Positions 60,701-64,000 of a stretch of 64,000 nt of DNA are shown one piece after another. The position numbers were made by a program, and so were the translations under genes. A model generated the notes under the pieces. That model saw only the letters and a list, made by a program, of their open reading frames with translations, was not told where the DNA came from and searched no databases. The number at the start of each line of letters is the position of its first letter. Position 1 is the first letter of the stretch. The stretch is from Membranipora membranacea (taxonomy: Eukaryota; Bryozoa; Gymnolaemata; Cheilostomatida; Membraniporidae): the NCBI GenBank assembly GCA_914767715.1, contig OU612069.1, forward strand, positions 11,157,387 through 11,221,386, read 5' to 3'.

Positions 60701-62726
60701 GGATAGTGGGTGCTGGTTATCGGGTATTAAAATTTAGCATTTAGGTAGGCCTATTTGGTATTTAATATTGACCTTTATTATTGGGAATTCTTATTAGGTT
60801 TTGAGTAGTGGGTATTTCGGTTTTTGTATTTGGTGTATTGGATTTTAAGTATTGTATTTTAATTATAATATATTACTTATTGGGTATCGGATAGTTTGTA
60901 ATATCCCACCTTTATACTTAGCGTTTACCTCAATCACATCGATTATTCCTCCGACTCGTCTCAACAGTGTGATGTTATAAACAGAGTAGCCAGTATGTAG
61001 TGCTGTACCATTTCTAGACCAATAACAACCGATATCATAAATGTCGTCCACTGCAATGCCTTCAACACAACTAAGAGTTAAGTTATTATAAGTAGTTGCG
61101 TTTATCTCTGTATTTGTCTCATTACTTCTGTAGCCGAAATCTAGAAAATTGAATATTAAATTCTTCATTACTGCCTTGAGCTGGATGACCTTAATACATC
61201 ACTGTATAGCCCTTAGGAATCCATCTTTTTAAATTTGGATAGGTGAAAAAAAATGGAATGGTAGAAAAGTGTGGTAGGCCAATTAATAACTAAGAATTCA
61301 AAAATGATGGCCCAATGTTGCTGGTTATAAAGTGATGGTAAAGAATCGCTATCACTATCACTGTCACTGTCACTGTCACTGTCACTGTCACTGTCACTGT
61401 CACTGTCACTGTCACTGTCACTGTCACTGTCACTGTCACTGTCACTGTCACTGTCACTGTCACTGTCACTGTCACTGTCACTGTCACTGTCACTCCCTGT
61501 GAGTGACAACTAATTGGTGCCCTGGAGGGAGAGGCTGTATTATCTTTTATCAATCAGCTCAGTAGAACAGAAACCTTAGTAATCAGTCAAGTGAAGTACG
61601 ATTCAACTCCGTACCTTAAACATATGCATTGAAGTCATGGCGCTCTAGTAAACTAAATTATTTTCTACTCCAAATGATGGTATGAATTGAGGCTACCTAC
61701 GAATAGGGACAAAAGAGCTCTGTCTCTGTATATCTTCGGGTCTTGGATGATTTAGGTGATTCACATCCCGGCATCGAACAGTTAAACCATCTCTGTCTTC
61801 AACTTTAGTTGTGAAGTTACCATACACGTTTCTATCTACCACTACCCCATCGCGCATTATCTCTGGGAGAGATTATTAGGAAGTGCACATCACAACAGCT
61901 TAATAAGGTAGGCTACACTATTACCGTAACTAAACATTAGCAAAACCGCTTAAAATAGAATGTCATCATCGTACAGAAATGCCGCAAGAAAAATACATAT
62001 TTGCTGAAATTTTAGCAATTGGATTTACCATAGACAGAGACACAGACATATACTCATAGACATAGACATTTTACCATAGACATAGCTGGACGGTGGCACT
62101 CCATCCTGTGAGGTGCATTTCACGCTGAACTCATTATTCTCAATCACTCTTCCTTGAAAGCTCATTTGTACATCTCTGGGTGTCTCCTTTAAAGGCGTCA
62201 AGCTTTGAATTCTTGTTGTAGAAAAAGATTTACTGTTGACCAAGTGCCAGCTCGTAATATCCCACCAAACTTCACACCTGTAGTTGGAGAAGAGCTCAGC
62301 CATATTCTTTGTAATGTTCCCTCGCACAAACAATGTGTCAGTAGTGTCTTTGCACGTACCTGCAGTTATTTTTTCCCAGTCTAATCCAAAAGCATCTGTT
62401 ATACCCCACCAATAAGAGTTATAGTACTCTGTGTTCGTTGCAGGGTACCAAGTACACCCGACATACTTAGACTCAGATTCATAGACATTGTTGTGGAGAA
62501 ATCTGTCAGGGGCATTGAACCTTATCTGTATTGATTGCGGCATTCCGCTGCCCCAAGTTGAACCTGGTAAAATACCCGCTTCACATTTCCATTCAAACTT
62601 CTCTCCAACATAGTGATCCACTTCTGTGTCACCGTATGACGCTGAGAACCTCGCTGCTCTAAAGTTTGATTCATAAGTTATTACATTTCTGAATGTACCA
62701 GCCAATAAGAGAAGTTTACATTCCAT
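57732..62726 (-). CDS. IgTM-2: paralogue of IgTM-1, Ig-like ectodomain, one membrane span, Lys/Ser-rich tail, 6 exons
   Basis: Exons (high to low): 62075-62726, 61701-61862, 60910-61140, 60081-60296, 58418-58905, 57732-57800, giving 605 residues with consistent phases. The ATG at 62726 has a good context (aacaATGg) and starts a short hydrophobic leader (KLLLLAG). The ectodomain shares TYESNF, a VGxxFxxxCEAGI motif, GNIT, CEVW, and a C-x(3)-DGxP...Y-x-YG block ending exon 1 with IgTM-1. Exon 2 shares the [16 protein letters not shown] pattern. The membrane span lies at about residues 391-413, followed by QSRRSDG. The tail is not PPPK-type but rich in Lys, Ser and Thr, and the final exon reads [20 protein letters not shown]. 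The exon 3 donor (G|GTGGGA) is weak. One ectodomain Cys conserved in IgTM-1 (ISCKT) appears replaced. No known family recognised beyond Ig-like. Confidence 0.8.
58250..58352. mobile_element. Family H hairpin MITE
   Basis: Outer arms aagtttgattttgcatttt and aaatcagatcaactt. Inner sequence differs from the other copies. It lies 65 nt downstream of the IgTM-2 exon 5 donor. Confidence 0.6.
58963..59298 (+). CDS. Uncertain 111-codon ORF inside an IgTM-2 intron, opposite strand
   Basis: An ATG ORF begins [19 protein letters not shown] and runs 111 codons with a charged, protein-like composition. It lies within the intron between IgTM-2 exons 4 and 5 on the opposite strand. I recognise no domain. 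It may be chance or a mobile-element remnant. Confidence 0.2.
   Translation: MYTPSGNLRELEHKSYVDGVSPTSNKYDQKYDDRLTKLALPYTSDFLMGSLCSEHFLKISTDNTHPLNNRIRPNTQRKSARKAVIDKYRPSKCRTVKRQNSFFEFYMRFFN
60573..60675. mobile_element. Family H hairpin MITE
   Basis: Outer arms tttggtccatttgcctg and caggtaaatggaccagg are inverses. Inner arms pair ttgctcct with aggagcaa. Confidence 0.75.
61351..61494. repeat. (CACTGT)n hexanucleotide microsatellite
   Basis: About 24 hexamer units in the IgTM-2 intron between exons 2 and 3. All frames across it are open for a long distance (Ser-Asp or Val-Thr repeats), an artefact of the repeat. Confidence 0.95.
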
Positions 62727-64000
62727 TGTTTCAATAATTTATTTTACATTCACTATTTGTCTTAGAGGAATCATTGTTCACATGTTGTGACACTGATCAC
62801 TAGCCTAATGCTAAGGAGCTGTTAGCATGAAGACATAACATGACAGAGTTGAATTTGATGATTATAGGTGCAAGTGTAAGTAATGGTAAGCTAATGTAAC
62901 CATAACACCTCCTCATAAAGTCACCAGACTTATAAATGAAGGTGACATACAGCTAGACAAAAAATCACCCGCTACATGCTTTGCTGCCTACCATTCCTGA
63001 TAATGACCATATCTCAACCATAAGACGTTATTGAGACCAAAGTACCTTAATGCACTACTTGGGAAAAGGCTATTTATGAAATTTAGTTGAACCCTGTATT
63101 TTATTTCATCCTGACCAGAGAATATTTTGTTTTTGTTTCCATGAAGTTAAAATGATATTTTTCCGTCTATTTTGTATACATAGGCTTGTCTGAGTTATGT
63201 ACAACATGGTCTTATATGCACATGCTTGATCAGTGAAGAGAGTGGATAAATAAAAAAATAAAAATAAAAATGTTGACGCAGCTTATATCTGACAAATGCT
63301 TTTCCTTCTCTTTTCTCGGTCATAGATAGTGACTTGTAAATGTAAAAATTGATCATAGAGGTTATGTCCTTGAATTAGTTCATAAGTGGTGACTTATAAT
63401 TGTGCGGTGACATGTAACTGTGAAACAAATAAAATCTGAAAACATGCAAATTCGTTTGTAAGTCTGGTGAATTTATAGTGATGTTTTACAGTACACAGCA
63501 AAAGAGGATTTTTCGCCTATATATACATTATATATAGTTATTAAAATTTGAGTAATAGTATGTTGACATGTTAAATAATCCTCTAGTCAGATATAGCTGA
63601 CCTTGACTTGCCCATGGCTAAAGGCAGGCCCTGCGTGACATCTGAATTGCATTTGATATCAAGGGGATCTAGAATGATTTCAGCAAATCAACCAAAAATA
63701 CTCATATACTCACTTCACTTCACATACAAAGTTGGATGAAGCATGCCAAGGTCATGTCACTAGAAATAGCGTCTGCCTTCTCAACGAGGTTGAAATATCT
63801 GCCCAAAATTGCTGATAGTTTGAAGGTTGGTCTGAGCTCAGACATAAAACTTCTATTCAAGGCACTAGCCATAGAAATCAAGAACTCCTGGTGAAAAAAT
63901 TGAATTGGCTGACTACCGGTCTAATTGTCAATTGGTCATTTATTAATTCTTATAGGTTGTGTGCTCAGCATAATAAGATCTGTTGCATAATGGTAGTTAG
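62727..64000. other. Upstream flank of IgTM-2; no gene recognised
   Basis: Contains dispersed repeat G (63100-63262) and otherwise AT-rich sequence. Regulatory sequence for IgTM-2 would be expected here, but I cannot point to a specific motif. Confidence 0.45.
63100..63262 (+). repeat. Dispersed repeat G
   Basis: Matches 11915-12070 over about 150 bp. Upstream of IgTM-2. Confidence 0.7.

Noticed and set aside
61213-61553. Minus-strand Ser-Asp and Val-Thr repeat frames
   Set aside because: Both are artefacts of the hexanucleotide microsatellite; the IgTM-2 exons on either side splice across it.
1-64000. CRISPR arrays, bacterial operons, integrated viral genes or reverse-transcriptase ORFs
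   Set aside because: None seen. Tandem repeats are micro/minisatellites without spacers, and no polymerase, integrase or capsid-like reading frame was recognised.

Overview
The window is nuclear DNA of an invertebrate animal. It is AT-rich, its genes are split by spliceosomal introns mostly of about 0.3 to 3 kb, and it is packed with short non-autonomous transposons, tRNA-derived SINEs and micro/minisatellites. The recognisable genes (DNAJA3/Tid1, GSTCD, cyclin B3) are ordinary metazoan genes, and the two transmembrane immunoglobulin-like genes also point to an animal. I cannot name a phylum. I placed exons by eye from GT/AG sites, reading phase and remembered family resemblance; no transcript or database was available.

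Layout. 1-2.3 kb: no gene seen, one 26-bp minisatellite. 2.3-18.2 kb, minus strand: a 12-exon DNAJA3-type mitochondrial Hsp40 gene, plus a distal exon (2314-2708) whose phase fits an alternative C-terminus. 18.24-19.14 kb: divergent promoter interval. 19.1-28.6 kb, plus strand: a GSTCD-like gene (11 exons placed, at least one missing near 19.3-21.1 kb). 30.3-40.8 kb, plus strand: a single-pass membrane protein with an Ig-like, heavily N-glycosylatable ectodomain, here called IgTM-1. Its last two exons, encoding the cytoplasmic tail, lie in a 3.5-kb segment that is duplicated in direct orientation (38477-41999 and 42341-45860), giving two intact tail cassettes. 47.7-56.0 kb, plus strand: cyclin B3 with D-box and KEN-box. 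57.7-62.7 kb, minus strand: IgTM-2, a diverged paralogue of IgTM-1 with the same exon phases but an unrelated lysine/serine-rich tail. 62.7-64 kb: no gene seen.

How it fits together. DNAJA3, GSTCD and cyclin B3 look like conserved housekeeping or cell-cycle genes. The two IgTM genes point towards each other and enclose cyclin B3; they form a small receptor-like family, not otherwise recognised, with fast-changing cytoplasmic tails. The most striking non-coding pattern is positional: several unrelated transposon families sit within about 10-85 nt of exon borders, most often just downstream of 5' splice sites.
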